A stretch of DNA of 64,000 nt from Emcibacter nanhaiensis (GTDB taxonomy: Bacteria > Pseudomonadota > Alphaproteobacteria > Sphingomonadales > Emcibacteraceae), in the NCBI RefSeq assembly GCF_006385175.1, contig NZ_VFIY01000004.1:310001-374000 (forward strand), in the 5' to 3' direction. The notes beneath the pieces were generated by a model. The model had not been told where the DNA came from and searched no databases. It saw nothing but the letters and a program-made list of their open reading frames with translations. The number at the start of each line of letters is the position of its first letter. The first letter of the stretch is position 1. Position numbers and translations under genes: made by a program. Shown piece by piece: positions 16,675-27,000 of the stretch.

Positions 16675-18537
16675 ATGAAATCCAAATTACTTACGACCGT
16701 CGCTTTTGTGGCTGCCTTTGGTCTTGCCGCCTGTTCCGAAGGTGACAAAACAGCGGAAAATCAAAGCCAGGCAACCCAGGTCGCCCAGGAGGCGGCAAGC
16801 CAGGCGCAAACCGAATCCGAACGGCTTAATGAATTCTTTGAAAAAAGTTTCATGGAAGTTGTCATGGACAGTCCGGAATTCCAGACCTATCTGGGCATGA
16901 TGGAGAATTCCGGCCAGTGGGATGAATATACCGAAGAAAAGGCGGCCCGCGATCTGGAAAAAGCCAAGCGGGATCTGGCGACCCTGAAAAGCGATTTTGA
17001 TTTTGATAAACTGGATGAAGCGACCAAACTCAGTTACCGGCTTTTCGAGCGGGGACTGAACGAAGAGATTGAGGCCTATAAATGGCGCCATCACAGCTAT
17101 CCCCTGAACCAGATGTTCGGCTGGCAGTCCCAGGTGCCCGCATTCATGATCAATTTCCACCGGATTTCCTCGGTCAGTGACGCCGAGGGATATGTCTCCC
17201 GGCTGGAAAACCTCAAGGCGATGACAGACCAGCGATTTGAACAGCTGAAAATCCGCGAAGAGATGGGCGTCCTGCCGCCGAAATTTGTTTATGATCATGT
17301 TATCAGCGATGCCAGGAACATGCTGAAGGGCGCACCGCTGGAAGAAAGCGGGGAAGATCATGCCCTGCTGGCGGACCTGAAAGGAAAGCTCGACAAAATC
17401 GAGATTGATGACGCCAGGAAGCAGGCATTGATCGAGCGGGCGGAAGCGGCGATTGAAAATTCCGTCAAGCCGGCGTTCGAGAAGCTGATAGAAGTCGCCG
17501 AGGCCGAGCAGGAGATGACCACGACCGACGACGGCGCCTGGAAACTGCCGGACGGGGCGGACTATTATAACTTCCGCCTGCGCCAGATCACCACCACCGA
17601 CATGACCGCCGACCAGATCCACGATCTGGGTCTGAAGGAAGTGGACCGGATTCACAGCGAAATGCGCGATATCATGATGAAGGTCGGTTTTGAGGGATCG
17701 CTGCAGGATTTCTTTGAATTCACCCGTACCGACAAACAGTTCTATTATGATGATACCGAAGAGGGCAAGGCCGCCTATCTGGCCAAGGCCACCGATATCA
17801 TCGATACCATGAAAGAACATCTGGACGAGGTCTTTATCACCAAGCCCAAGGCAGACCTGATTGTCAAGGCGGTGGAGCCGTTCCGGGAAAAATCCGCCGG
17901 CAAGGCCTTCTACAGTCGTCCGGCGCCGGACGGCAGCCGGCCGGGCATCTATTATGCCAACCTGTATAAAATGTCCGATATGCCCACCTACCAGATGGAG
18001 GCATTGGCCTATCATGAAGGTATTCCCGGGCACCACATGCAGCTGGCGATCATGCAGGAGCTGGAAAATGTACCCAAGTTCCGCAAATTCGGTGGCTACA
18101 CCGCCTATACCGAGGGCTGGGGACTTTATTCGGAACTGCTGCCCAAGGAAATGGGATTCTATGAAGATCCCTATTCGGATTTCGGCCGGTTGGCCATGGA
18201 GCTGTGGCGGGCCTGTCGCCTTGTCGTGGATACCGGCCTGCATGCCAAGAAATGGACCCGGGAACAGGCCATCGACTATCTGGCGAAAAATACACCCAAC
18301 CCCAAGGGCGATGTGGTCAAGGCCATCGAACGCTATATTGTGATGCCGGGGCAGGCGACGGCCTACAAGATCGGCATGCTCAAAATCGTCGAACTCCGGG
18401 AAAAGGCCAAGGCCGAACTGGGCGACAAGTTTGATATTCGCGAATATCATGAAGTGGTGCTGAAAGACGGCGCCCTGCCGCTGGCTATCCTCGAAGAACA
18501 GGTGGACGACTGGGTCGCCAGCAAGAAGGAAAGCTGA
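16675..18537 (+). CDS. DUF885-family lipoprotein, putative metallopeptidase
   Basis: 620 aa. The N-terminus is a lipoprotein signal with lipobox LAAC (MKSKLLTTVAFVAAFGLAAC), followed by a polar Gln/Glu-rich linker. The rest is the helical DUF885 fold. A zinc-site-like HEGIPGHH (residues 447-454) and a downstream YTEGWGLYSE that can supply the glutamate ligand resemble M32/M3-like peptidase sites. It should be anchored in the envelope facing the periplasm. Substrate unknown. It sits between tRNA-His and nnrDE, an unusual insertion next to glnB. A 617-aa open frame on the opposite strand is a codon-bias shadow. Confidence 0.9.
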   Translation: MKSKLLTTVAFVAAFGLAACSEGDKTAENQSQATQVAQEAASQAQTESERLNEFFEKSFMEVVMDSPEFQTYLGMMENSGQWDEYTEEKAARDLEKAKRDLATLKSDFDFDKLDEATKLSYRLFERGLNEEIEAYKWRHHSYPLNQMFGWQSQVPAFMINFHRISSVSDAEGYVSRLENLKAMTDQRFEQLKIREEMGVLPPKFVYDHVISDARNMLKGAPLEESGEDHALLADLKGKLDKIEIDDARKQALIERAEAAIENSVKPAFEKLIEVAEAEQEMTTTDDGAWKLPDGADYYNFRLRQITTTDMTADQIHDLGLKEVDRIHSEMRDIMMKVGFEGSLQDFFEFTRTDKQFYYDDTEEGKAAYLAKATDIIDTMKEHLDEVFITKPKADLIVKAVEPFREKSAGKAFYSRPAPDGSRPGIYYANLYKMSDMPTYQMEALAYHEGIPGHHMQLAIMQELENVPKFRKFGGYTAYTEGWGLYSELLPKEMGFYEDPYSDFGRLAMELWRACRLVVDTGLHAKKWTREQAIDYLAKNTPNPKGDVVKAIERYIVMPGQATAYKIGMLKIVELREKAKAELGDKFDIREYHEVVLKDGALPLAILEEQVDDWVASKKES

Positions 18538-18573
18538 CATACAGCTCAGCGATGATCAGGAGTAACCGGGCCG

Positions 18574-20091
18574 ATGGAAGAAACAAGGGAAGTTTTGCTT
18601 TCAACAATGGAGATGGGGGAGGCGGATCGCCTGACCATTGAAGCGGGACTTCAGGGAAGGCAGCTGATGGAAGCGGCCGGCCAGTCCATTGCCCGGATTA
18701 TCCTGGAAAAACTGAACCCGGGGCGCACGCTGGTGCTCTGCGGCCCGGGCAATAATGGCGGTGACGGCTTTGTTGTCGCCCGCGCCCTGAAAGAAAATGG
18801 CTGGCCTGTGACCGTGACGCTGATGGGAACGAAGGACAGGCTGAAAGGGGATGCCCGCCTCATGGCGGATCTCTGGGACGGGGAAATCCAGCCATTGGCG
18901 GAAGAGGGGCTTGGTGACTACGACATTATCGTCGACGGCCTGTTCGGCGCCGGGCTGGACCGGCCGCTTGAGGGTGCTCTTCTGGATATTGTCAGGGCGG
19001 CCAATGACAGCAATGCCCGAAAAGTGGCGATTGATGTGCCCAGCGGGCTCAGCGGCGACAGCGGCCTGGTGCTGGGCGGCTGCCTTGAGGCGGATCTCAC
19101 GGTGACTTTTTTCCGGCGCAAGCCGGGGCATCTGCTTTATCCGGGCAAGGCGCTATGTGGCGACCTCTATGTCACCGATATCGGGATCTCCGGCCGGGTG
19201 CTGGATGAAATCGGCGCGCAAACCTGGCTGAATAGCCCGGCCGTCTGGGGCGAGCTTTTTCCGGTGCCGTCGCCGGCCGGTCATAAATATTCCCGCGGCC
19301 ACAGCGTGGTCGTCAGCGGTGATCTGGCCCATACCGGCGCCTCCAGGCTGGCGGCCGGGGCGGCGCTCAGGATCGGTTCCGGCCTGGTCAGTGTGGCCTG
19401 TGCGCCCGAGGCGGTGCCGGCCCATGCCGCACAACTGACGGCAGTGATGATCCGGAGCTATCAGTCCCCGGAGCAGTTTGCTGATTATCTGGCCGATCAT
19501 CGGCTTAACGCCTGGTGCATCGGTCCGGCCAACGGCGTGACCAATGAGACCCGCAACAGGGTTCTGGCAATTCTGGCCGCCGGAAAGCAGGCGGTGCTTG
19601 ATGCCGATGCCATCACGGTGTTCCGGGACCGGCCGGAAGAGCTTTTTGCGGCTATTGGCAGTGACGACAGGAAAAACATGAGCAGGGAAGTCGTCCTTAC
19701 TCCGCATGCAGGAGAGTTCGGCCGGTTGTTTCCCGACCTGATGGAGGGAACCTATGGCTTCGACCGGCTCAAGGGCGCGCGCACGGCCGCCGAACGGTCC
19801 GGGGCGGTGCTGCTGCTGAAGGGCCCGGATACGGTGGTGGTCAGTCCCGACGGGCGAGCCGTAATCATGGACGATGCGCCGGCGGACCTGGCTACTGCCG
19901 GATCCGGGGATGTTTTGTCCGGCCTGGTGACCGGGCTCCTGGCCCAGGGCATGCCGGCCTTCGAGGCCGCATCGGCCGCGGTCTGGCTGCACGCGGAAGC
20001 CGCCCGGGTGTTCGGGGCCGGCCTGACGGCAGAAGACATTTCCCCTTCTTTGCCGACAGTACTTGAAAAACTCAGGGAAAAGCTGCATTAA
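18574..20091 (+). CDS. nnrDE: Bifunctional NAD(P)H-hydrate repair enzyme
   Basis: 505-aa fusion that repairs hydrated NAD(P)H. The N-terminal YjeF_N epimerase domain (about 1-220) has the CGPGNNGGDGFVVARAL nucleotide loop and IDVPSGLSGD. The C-terminal YjeF_C/ribokinase-like ADP-dependent dehydratase (about 235-500) has the LTPHAGEFGRLFP motif and the GSGDVLSGLVTGLLAQG anion-hole glycines. Cytoplasmic. It begins 34 bp after the DUF885 gene with an AGGAGT site and is probably cotranscribed with it. In many alphaproteobacteria this gene lies next to glnB; here the DUF885 gene and tRNA-His come between. Confidence 0.95.
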   Translation: MEETREVLLSTMEMGEADRLTIEAGLQGRQLMEAAGQSIARIILEKLNPGRTLVLCGPGNNGGDGFVVARALKENGWPVTVTLMGTKDRLKGDARLMADLWDGEIQPLAEEGLGDYDIIVDGLFGAGLDRPLEGALLDIVRAANDSNARKVAIDVPSGLSGDSGLVLGGCLEADLTVTFFRRKPGHLLYPGKALCGDLYVTDIGISGRVLDEIGAQTWLNSPAVWGELFPVPSPAGHKYSRGHSVVVSGDLAHTGASRLAAGAALRIGSGLVSVACAPEAVPAHAAQLTAVMIRSYQSPEQFADYLADHRLNAWCIGPANGVTNETRNRVLAILAAGKQAVLDADAITVFRDRPEELFAAIGSDDRKNMSREVVLTPHAGEFGRLFPDLMEGTYGFDRLKGARTAAERSGAVLLLKGPDTVVVSPDGRAVIMDDAPADLATAGSGDVLSGLVTGLLAQGMPAFEAASAAVWLHAEAARVFGAGLTAEDISPSLPTVLEKLREKLH

Positions 20092-20259
20092 TGTGCCCCG
20101 GGAGGTCAGACGGGAGGTTCTGATTTCGCCTCTGTCACGCCTGTCAGTCGGGATGGCCCCGACCTGCCAAAAGGTCGGAAAAAAATCTGTCATCTTTTTT
20201 TGTGGAAATTTGTTCGCAAATGACTATAAAGGCGGGTCTGAATGCCATGATGGACATTT

Positions 20260-20344
20260 GCGGGTGTGGCGAAATTGGTAGACGCGCTAGATTTAGGTTC
20301 TAGTGTCTTCGGACGTGGGGGTTCAAGTCCCTCCACCCGCACCA
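20260..20344 (+). tRNA. tRNA-Leu (TAG)
   Basis: 85-nt class II tRNA with a long variable arm (GTGTCTTCGGACG region). Acceptor GCGGGTG/CACCCGC, anticodon loop TTTAGGT on CTAGA/TCTAG, anticodon TAG, T-loop TTCAAGT, CCA encoded. A TATAAA element at 20225-20230 could be its -10, but no -35 at good spacing is evident. tig follows 96 bp later. Confidence 0.97.
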
Positions 20345-20440
20345 AATGGCCGCGAAAATTCAACGGATTTACCCATCATCGAGGTGAGGGATTAATTTCA
20401 ACAGGCCGCCAAGGCGGCCGCGTAAAAAACAGAGCGAACA

Positions 20441-21970
20441 ATGCAGGTAACTGAAACAAATTCTGAAGGTCTCAAACGCGGATACAAGGTTGTCATTCCG
20501 GCTGGTGACATCGAGGCAAAACTCAACAGTGAACTGGAGAAGGTTCGCGCCCAGATCAGAATGCCGGGTTTCCGCCCGGGCAAGGCGCCGATCTCCCTCC
20601 TGAAGAAACTCCACGGCAAAAACCTGATGGGGCAGGTGCTGGAGGAAACCATCAATTCCACATCTGCGGATGTCCTGGAAGAACAGAAGGTCCGTCCGGC
20701 GACCCAGCCGAACATCGCCATTGATGAAGGCTATGAAGAAGGCAAGGACCTGGAATATACCATGGATCTGGAAATTGTTCCCCAGTTTGATATTCCTGAC
20801 CTTTCCAAGCTGAAGCTTGAGAAACTGGTGGCCGAACCGTCAAAGGAGCAGATCAAGGAAGCCCTTGAAGGAATCGCCGCACAGCAGAAAAACTACAAGG
20901 CCGCTGCCAAAACCTATAAAGCCAAGGACGGCGACGCGGTTCTGATCGATTTCGTTGGCAAGCTTGACGGTGAAGCTTTCGAAGGCGGTGCCGGTGAAGA
21001 TACTCAGCTGGTGCTCGGCTCCAACACCTTCATTCCCGGTTTCGAGGAACAGCTGGTTGGCGTAAAAGCCGGTGACGAGAAAGACGTCAACGTTACTTTC
21101 CCGGAAAACTACCACTCCGAAGACCTGGCCGGTAAAGCTGCTGTCTTTGAAGTTAAGGTCAAGGAAGTACAGAAGCCTGAAGATGCCAAGGTTGACGATG
21201 AGCTGGCGACCAGGCTGGGCCTGTCCGACCTGGCGGCTCTTGAAGAAGCCATTAAGGGGCAGCTGTCCCAGGAAACGGACAGCCTGTCACGTACCTGCCT
21301 GAAGCGTTCCCTGCTGGATGCTTTGGCCGAGATGGTTGATTTTGATGTTCCCTCAGGCATGGTCGACATGGAATTCGAGCAGATCTGGAATCAGCTGAAG
21401 ATGGACATGTATCGCGAGGCTGCCGAGGGTGACGCCGACGTGAAACCGGAAGATATCGAAGAACCCGGTGATGACGTGAAAGAAGAGTATAAGGCCATTG
21501 CAGAGCGCCGCGTGCGTCTCGGCCTGCTGCTTTCCGAAGTCGGCCAGCAGAATAAAGTAACTGTCGGCCAGGAAGAAGTCACCCGCCAGATTGCCCAGGA
21601 AGCCCGTCGTTTCCCGGGGCAGGAAAAGCAGGTGTTCGAATTCTACCAGAACAACCCGCAGGCCATGGCCCAGGTCCGTGCGCCGCTGTTTGAGGAAAAA
21701 GTGGTCGACTTTATTCTTGAACAGGCAACACTCACTGAAAAGGCTGTTTCCCGCGATGACCTGATCGCCAAGCTGGAAGAAGACGAAGCGGCTGAAACGG
21801 CTAAAAAGCCTGCCGCCAAGAAAGCTCCGGCGAAAAAGCCTGCCGCTAAAAAGGCTCCGGCCAAGAAAACTGCCCCCAAAGCTGCGGCCGAGAAAAAAGC
21901 TCCAGCGAAAAAGCCTGCCGCCAAAAAGGCGCCGGCTAAAAAGGCCGCTGCCAAAAAAGATGACGCCTGA
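20441..21970 (+). CDS. tig: Trigger factor with Lys/Ala/Pro-rich C-terminal tail
   Basis: Ribosome-associated chaperone and prolyl isomerase at the nascent-chain exit. The ribosome-docking signature GFRPGKAP is near residues 45-52. The FKBP-type domain (about 160-245) contains DFVGKLDGEAFEGG and FIPGFEEQLVG. The C-terminal helical arms run to about 445. The protein is 509 aa, longer than the common 430-450: residues ~451-509 form a histone-H1-like tail with four imperfect (A/E)KKAPAKK units ending KKDDA. It precedes clpP-clpX-lon, the common order. The core is certain; the function of the tail is unknown. Confidence 0.97.
   Translation: MQVTETNSEGLKRGYKVVIPAGDIEAKLNSELEKVRAQIRMPGFRPGKAPISLLKKLHGKNLMGQVLEETINSTSADVLEEQKVRPATQPNIAIDEGYEEGKDLEYTMDLEIVPQFDIPDLSKLKLEKLVAEPSKEQIKEALEGIAAQQKNYKAAAKTYKAKDGDAVLIDFVGKLDGEAFEGGAGEDTQLVLGSNTFIPGFEEQLVGVKAGDEKDVNVTFPENYHSEDLAGKAAVFEVKVKEVQKPEDAKVDDELATRLGLSDLAALEEAIKGQLSQETDSLSRTCLKRSLLDALAEMVDFDVPSGMVDMEFEQIWNQLKMDMYREAAEGDADVKPEDIEEPGDDVKEEYKAIAERRVRLGLLLSEVGQQNKVTVGQEEVTRQIAQEARRFPGQEKQVFEFYQNNPQAMAQVRAPLFEEKVVDFILEQATLTEKAVSRDDLIAKLEEDEAAETAKKPAAKKAPAKKPAAKKAPAKKTAPKAAAEKKAPAKKPAAKKAPAKKAAAKKDDA
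21799..21963 (+). repeat. Imperfect tandem repeats encoding the KKAPAKK tail of tig
   Basis: Short direct repeats of the form gccgccaagaaagctccggc recur with synonymous changes through the 3' end of tig, encoding four (A/E)KKAPAKK units. Synonymous drift between copies suggests protein-level selection rather than a very recent expansion. Confidence 0.8.
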
Positions 21971-22023
21971 AGAATTAGCTGTTGAATTTTCAGCGCGTAT
22001 ATAAAATATAATTAAGGAAATGT

Positions 22024-22051
22024 AAGCGGGCGTCGACTAAGATGCCCGCTT
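22024..22051 (+). terminator. Weak terminator/attenuator between tig and clpP
   Basis: A 10-bp stem, AGCGGGCGTC / GATGCCCGCT (one G-U pair), with a 6-nt loop and only TTTATC after it. It lies 29 bp before the clpP start and may partly insulate clpP from tig. Confidence 0.5.
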
Positions 22052-22079
22052 TATCACTTAAAACAGAGGATTAGCTGAA

Positions 22080-22709
22080 ATGAGCGACCCAATTGATACC
22101 TATATGAATACACTCGTTCCCATGGTGGTTGAACAGACCAGCCGGGGAGAGCGTTCATATGACATCTATTCCCGCCTTCTCAAGGAACGGATCATTTTCC
22201 TGACCGGACAGGTGCATGACGGGGTTGCCAGTCTGATTACGGCGCAGCTTCTGTTCCTTGAAGCTGAAAATCCGAAAAAAGACATTTCCTTCTATATTAA
22301 CTCACCGGGCGGCGTGGTGACTTCCGGTCTCGGCATCTATGACACCATGCAGTATATCCGGCCCAAGGTGACAACCATTTGTATCGGCCAGGCCTGCTCC
22401 ATGGGCTCCCTGCTGCTGGCGGCCGGAGAACCGGGACAGCGTTATGCGCTGCCGAATTCCCGTATCATGATCCACCAGCCTTCCGGCGGCGCCCAGGGCC
22501 AGGCAACGGACATTGAAATCCACGCCAAGGAAATCCTGGAACTGCGCAAACGGCTCAACAACATGTATGTGAAGCATACCGGTCAGCCGCTGGATGTGAT
22601 CGAAGAAAACATGGAACGCGACAATTTCATGTCGCCGGAACAGGCCAAGGAATTCGGTCTGATTGACCAGGTATACGAGAAGCGTCTGGACATCGGCGCC
22701 GACGCCTGA
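22080..22709 (+). CDS. clpP: ATP-dependent Clp protease proteolytic subunit
   Basis: 209-aa serine protease forming a 14-mer chamber that works with ClpX (next gene) or ClpA. Catalytic Ser107 in [11 protein letters not shown], His132 in IMIHQPSGG, and Asp in the [19 protein letters not shown] segment. A short propeptide is likely. The [27 protein letters not shown] start is canonical. AGAGGA lies before the ATG. A long hairpin follows its stop, so clpX may have its own promoter. Confidence 0.98.
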   Translation: MSDPIDTYMNTLVPMVVEQTSRGERSYDIYSRLLKERIIFLTGQVHDGVASLITAQLLFLEAENPKKDISFYINSPGGVVTSGLGIYDTMQYIRPKVTTICIGQACSMGSLLLAAGEPGQRYALPNSRIMIHQPSGGAQGQATDIEIHAKEILELRKRLNNMYVKHTGQPLDVIEENMERDNFMSPEQAKEFGLIDQVYEKRLDIGADA

Positions 22710-22728
22710 TTTTCTCTCTGAAATTTTG

Positions 22729-22764
22729 AACGGGAATGGTAACAGACGGTTTACCATTCCCGTT
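22729..22764 (+). terminator. Terminator after clpP
   Basis: A 14-bp perfect stem, AACGGGAATGGTAA / TTACCATTCCCGTT, with an 8-nt loop, followed by AATTAATTGTTTT. It lies 20 nt past the clpP stop. Confidence 0.65.
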
Positions 22765-22982
22765 AATTAATTGTTTTACACTTTCCCATAAGCTCTAATT
22801 AAATTATCCGTTGTAATGTGCTGAAAATCCCTTACTACTATATAGGAAAGCATGTGACGGCTGATTTGGGCGCGGAAAATAATCCGGCTCCGGCAAAAAA
22901 GCGTCCTTCGGCAAAAAAATCCATTGAGATTTGACGATCAGTCGGAGTAGCATGTTTGGGAAGTTATTAGGAACAGGAACAT

Positions 22983-24254
22983 ATGACCAAATCAACATCT
23001 GGCGATTCTAAAAGTACCCTTTACTGTTCTTTTTGCGGCAAGAGCCAGCATGAAGTCAAAAAGCTGATAGCCGGACCCACTGTCTTCATTTGTGACGAGT
23101 GTGTTGAACTCTGCATGGATATTATCCGGGAGGAGAACAAGACTTCCCTGACCAAGTCCAGCGATGGCGTTCCTTCTCCCCAGGAAATTCTTTCCGTCCT
23201 TGATGATTATGTGATCGGACAGGCCCAGGCCAAAAAGGTTCTTTCCGTGGCCGTTCACAACCACTACAAGCGGCTGCAGCATGCCGGCCAGAGCAACGAC
23301 GTGGAGCTGGCCAAGTCCAACATCATGCTGGTTGGTCCGACCGGTTGCGGTAAAACGCTGCTGGCCCAGACCCTGGCCCGAATCCTCGACGTGCCCTTCA
23401 CCATGGCTGATGCCACCACCCTGACCGAAGCCGGTTATGTGGGTGAGGATGTGGAGAATATCATTCTCAAGCTGCTTCAGGCTGCCGACTATAATGTTGA
23501 GCGTGCCCAGCGTGGTATTGTCTATATCGACGAGGTGGACAAGATCAGCCGCAAGTCCGACAATCCCTCCATCACCCGCGACGTGTCCGGTGAGGGGGTT
23601 CAGCAGGCCCTGCTGAAAATCATGGAAGGCACCGTGGCCAGTGTTCCGCCGCAGGGCGGGCGCAAACACCCGCAGCAGGAATTCCTGCAGGTGGATACCA
23701 CCAACATCCTGTTTATCTGTGGCGGCGCCTTTGCCGGCCTCGACAAGATCATCGGCCAGCGTCGCGAAGGTAAATCCATTGGCTTTGGCGCCAATGTGGC
23801 CAGTGACGAGGATCGCCGCATCGGCGAACTGCTGATGGAGCTGGAGCCCGAAGACCTGCTGAAATTCGGCCTTATTCCCGAGTTTATCGGCCGTCTGCCG
23901 GTCCTGGCGACCCTGACGGACCTGGACGAGGAAGCCCTGGTGGAAATCCTCTCCAAGCCGAAAAACGCTCTGGTCAAACAGTACCAGCGCCTGTTCGCCA
24001 TGGAAGAAGTTGAACTGACCTTTACCGACGACGCCCTTCTGGCCATCGCCCGCCGGGCCATTGCCCGCAAAACCGGTGCCCGCGGCCTGCGTTCCATCAT
24101 GGAAGACATCCTGCTCGACACCATGTTCGAGCTGCCGGGTCTTGAGGGAGTGGAAGAGGTTGTCATCAACGAAGACGTCGTTGAAGGCAAGGGTCGGCCC
24201 CTGTATATTTATGCAGACAAGAAAAAGGAAGAAGCCGGCGGCGCCGGAGCCTGA
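22983..24254 (+). CDS. clpX: ATP-dependent Clp protease ATP-binding subunit
   Basis: 423-aa AAA+ unfoldase that feeds substrates to ClpP. The N-terminal zinc-binding domain carries the four cysteines CSFCGK...CDECVELC (residues ~14-42). Walker A is GPTGCGKT near 121-128, Walker B is [11 protein letters not shown], followed by sensor and arginine residues in DIL and [12 protein letters not shown]. Preceded by a 218-nt gap after the clpP terminator with no other gene; a purine-rich GGAACAGGAAC site lies before the ATG. Followed by lon. Confidence 0.98.
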   Translation: MTKSTSGDSKSTLYCSFCGKSQHEVKKLIAGPTVFICDECVELCMDIIREENKTSLTKSSDGVPSPQEILSVLDDYVIGQAQAKKVLSVAVHNHYKRLQHAGQSNDVELAKSNIMLVGPTGCGKTLLAQTLARILDVPFTMADATTLTEAGYVGEDVENIILKLLQAADYNVERAQRGIVYIDEVDKISRKSDNPSITRDVSGEGVQQALLKIMEGTVASVPPQGGRKHPQQEFLQVDTTNILFICGGAFAGLDKIIGQRREGKSIGFGANVASDEDRRIGELLMELEPEDLLKFGLIPEFIGRLPVLATLTDLDEEALVEILSKPKNALVKQYQRLFAMEEVELTFTDDALLAIARRAIARKTGARGLRSIMEDILLDTMFELPGLEGVEEVVINEDVVEGKGRPLYIYADKKKEEAGGAGA

Positions 24255-24372
24255 TTTTTTCCCCGGCGTGTGCCGCTTTGACATTTTTACTGTCTGATCT
24301 TGAATATTTCCCTTTTGTTCTTACCTGAAGTGTTAAAGAAACACTCAAGTATTTAGGCTTTAAGGTAGAAAT

Positions 24373-26778
24373 TTGGTAACGCCAATGAACACAGTATATC
24401 CCGTATTACCTCTTCGCGATATTGTCGTTTTCCCGCACATGATTGTGCCCCTGTTCGTGGGCCGCGAGAAATCGGTCAAGGCGCTGGAAGATGTCATGGG
24501 CGATGACAAGAAAATACTTCTCATTTCCCAGAAAGATGCCAACCAGGATGATCCCGGTGTTGAAGACATTTATGAAGTCGGCACCCTGGCGACCGTACTG
24601 CAGCTGCTGAAACTTCCTGACGGCACCGTCAAGGTCCTGGTGGAGGGCAGCGAACGCGCGAAAGTCACCAAATACCTGGACAATGAAGAATTCTTCGAAG
24701 CCGAGGCAGCAGTCCTGCCGTCAGAGGGCGCGGACAACTCCGAGGTGGAAGGCCTGGCCCGCTCCGTGGTCGGTCAGTTTGAACAATATGTCAAACTGAA
24801 TAAAAAGATCCCGCCGGAGGTGCTTGCTTCCGTCAAACAGGTCGAGGATGCTGAAAAACTATCCGACGTGGTCGCTTCCCATCTGTCCCTGAAGATTTCC
24901 GACAAACAGGAACTTCTGGAAAACATTGATGTGGAAAAACGCCTGGAAAAAGTTTTCGGCGTAATGGAAAGCGAAATCGGCGTCATGCAGGTGGAAAAGA
25001 AAATCCGCCGCCGCGTGAAGAGCCAGATGGAGAAAACCCAGCGCGAATATTATCTGAATGAGCAGATGAAAGCCATTCAGAAGGAGCTGGGTGAGGGCGA
25101 AGAAGGCCGGGATGAACTTTCCGAGCTGGAAGAGAAAATCGCCAAGGCCAAACTGACCAAGGAAGCCCGCGAAAAAGCCACTGCCGAGCTGAAGAAACTC
25201 AAATCCATGAGCCCGATGTCAGCAGAGGCGACGGTTGTGCGCAACTATCTTGACTGGATCCTGTCCCTGCCGTGGGGCAAGAAATCCAAGGTCAAGTCCG
25301 ACCTGTCCACGGCCGAAGATATCCTCAATGCCGATCACTATGGCCTCGACAAGGTCAAGGAACGCATCCTTGAGTATCTGGCCGTTCAGCAGCGCACCAG
25401 GAAAATCAAGGGCCCGATCCTCTGTCTGGTCGGACCGCCGGGCGTCGGTAAAACTTCGCTGGGTAAATCCATCGCCAAGGCTACCGGGCGCGAATTCGTC
25501 CGCTTCTCTGTCGGGGGCGTTCGTGACGAAGCTGAAATCCGTGGTCACCGCCGCACCTATATCGGTTCCATGCCGGGCAAGGTTATCCAGAGCATGAAAA
25601 AGGCAGGAACGGCAAACCCGCTGTTTTTGCTGGATGAAATCGACAAGATGGGCGCGGACTATCGCGGCGATCCGGCTTCGGCCCTGCTCGAGGTGCTTGA
25701 TCCCGAACAGAACAGCAAGTTCAACGACCATTATCTGGAAGTGGATTATGACCTGTCCAATGTGATGTTCATCACCACGGCCAACACGTTGAACATGCCG
25801 CAGCCGCTGCTCGATCGTATGGAGATTATCCGCCTGTCCGGGTATACCGAGGACGAAAAGGTGGAAATCGCCAAACGCCACCTGGTGGGTAAAAAAGTCG
25901 AAGATCATGGTCTGAAGGAAGACGAATGGACCATTTCCGATACGGCCCTTCGCGACCTGATCCGCTATTACACCCGGGAAGCCGGTGTGCGTAACCTGGA
26001 ACGGGAAATTGCCAACCTTGTCCGCAAGGCCACCAAGGAAATCGTTCTCGGCAAGAAAAAAGCGGTTCATGTGACCACCCGAAACCTGGAGAAATATGCC
26101 GGCGTGCGGAAGTTCCGTTACGGCGAGCTGGAGGAAAAGGACATGATCGGGGTCACCACCGGTCTGGCCTGGACCGAAGTCGGTGGCGAGATCCTGGCCA
26201 TCGAGGCGATCGCTTCGCCGGGCAAGGGCAAGTTCACCATTACCGGTAAGCTGGGTGATGTGATGCAGGAATCCATCAAGGCCGCCATGAGCTTTGTCCG
26301 CTCCAAGGCCATTGAATTCGGCATCCAGCCGTCTGCCTTCGACAAGACGGACATTCATATCCACGTGCCGGAAGGGGCGACCCCCAAGGACGGGCCGTCT
26401 GCCGGTGTGGGCATGATCACTTCGATCGTCTCCGTACTCGCGGAAATCCCGGTTCGCCGCGATGTGGCCATGACCGGCGAGATCTCGCTCAGGGGCAGGG
26501 TGCTGCCGATTGGCGGACTGAAGGAAAAACTTCTTGCTGCTCATCGTAGCGGAATCAAGAAAGTCCTGATCCCGGTGGACAACGAGAAGGATCTGGCGGA
26601 AATTCCTGACAATGTAAAAAAAGGTCTGGAAATTGTGCCGGTCTCCGCCGCCCAGGAAGTTCTGGAGCATGCTCTGGCTTCACCTTTGATTCCCCTCGAC
26701 CCCAGTGAAGTGGAGACTGTCGCACCACTGGCGGAAGGAAAAGGCGAATCTGATTTTGAAGGTCAGCTGAGACACTAG
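24373..26778 (+). CDS. lon: ATP-dependent Lon protease
   Basis: 801-aa AAA+ serine protease degrading misfolded and regulatory proteins. LAN substrate-binding domain ([24 protein letters not shown]), coiled-coil middle, ATPase with Walker [10 protein letters not shown], and the Ser-Lys dyad Ser676 ([10 protein letters not shown]) and Lys719 ([12 protein letters not shown]), 43 residues apart as in E. coli. I placed the start at the TTG (24373), which has AAGGT 6 nt upstream; the ATG at 24385 is an alternative that shortens the protein by four residues. The 118-bp gap after clpX has no clear heat-shock promoter. Confidence 0.97.
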   Translation: MVTPMNTVYPVLPLRDIVVFPHMIVPLFVGREKSVKALEDVMGDDKKILLISQKDANQDDPGVEDIYEVGTLATVLQLLKLPDGTVKVLVEGSERAKVTKYLDNEEFFEAEAAVLPSEGADNSEVEGLARSVVGQFEQYVKLNKKIPPEVLASVKQVEDAEKLSDVVASHLSLKISDKQELLENIDVEKRLEKVFGVMESEIGVMQVEKKIRRRVKSQMEKTQREYYLNEQMKAIQKELGEGEEGRDELSELEEKIAKAKLTKEAREKATAELKKLKSMSPMSAEATVVRNYLDWILSLPWGKKSKVKSDLSTAEDILNADHYGLDKVKERILEYLAVQQRTRKIKGPILCLVGPPGVGKTSLGKSIAKATGREFVRFSVGGVRDEAEIRGHRRTYIGSMPGKVIQSMKKAGTANPLFLLDEIDKMGADYRGDPASALLEVLDPEQNSKFNDHYLEVDYDLSNVMFITTANTLNMPQPLLDRMEIIRLSGYTEDEKVEIAKRHLVGKKVEDHGLKEDEWTISDTALRDLIRYYTREAGVRNLEREIANLVRKATKEIVLGKKKAVHVTTRNLEKYAGVRKFRYGELEEKDMIGVTTGLAWTEVGGEILAIEAIASPGKGKFTITGKLGDVMQESIKAAMSFVRSKAIEFGIQPSAFDKTDIHIHVPEGATPKDGPSAGVGMITSIVSVLAEIPVRRDVAMTGEISLRGRVLPIGGLKEKLLAAHRSGIKKVLIPVDNEKDLAEIPDNVKKGLEIVPVSAAQEVLEHALASPLIPLDPSEVETVAPLAEGKGESDFEGQLRH

Positions 26779-26811
26779 AATTTCCGCCGGAAACGGCTAA
26801 ATATTTAAGCG

Positions 26812-26845
26812 AAAAACGCTCATTCCTTGTGGATGGGCGTTTTTT
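26812..26845 (+). terminator. Terminator of lon
   Basis: A 12-bp stem, AAAAACGCTCAT / ATGGGCGTTTTT (one G-U pair), with a 9-nt loop and a T-tract (GTTTTTTGG), starting 33 nt after the lon stop. Confidence 0.85.
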
Positions 26846-26893
26846 GGTTCTGAAAAGTTTTGATCTATCAATGTCAAGGAAACTTTCTTGCAA

Positions 26894-26917
26894 AAAACCG
26901 CAGTTTTGAGCGGTTTT
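26894..26917. other. Second hairpin between lon and hup
   Basis: An 8-bp perfect stem, AAAACCGC / GCGGTTTT, with an 8-nt loop, just before the hup -35. The symmetrical A/T tracts make it a possible back-up or antisense-direction terminator. Confidence 0.5.
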
Positions 26918-26921
26918 CCCT

Positions 26922-26950
26922 TTGACGGAACCCCAAATGCTGTCTACACT
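26922..26950 (+). promoter_or_regulatory. Sigma-70 promoter of hup
   Basis: TTGACG (26922-26927), 17-bp spacer, TACACT (26945-26950). The start is predicted near 26957, giving a ~44-nt leader ending in AAGGGGAAG before the GTG codon. Confidence 0.75.
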
Positions 26951-27000
26951 GCACCCGCTTCATAACTATTTCAGTAGAGACTTACACAAAGGGGAAGATA

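Noticed and set aside
16687-18540. A 617-aa open frame antisense to the DUF885 gene
   Set aside because: The sense frame has a signal peptide and family motifs; the antisense frame is Phe/His/Gly-rich with no recognisable domain and mirrors the sense codons. It results from codon bias.
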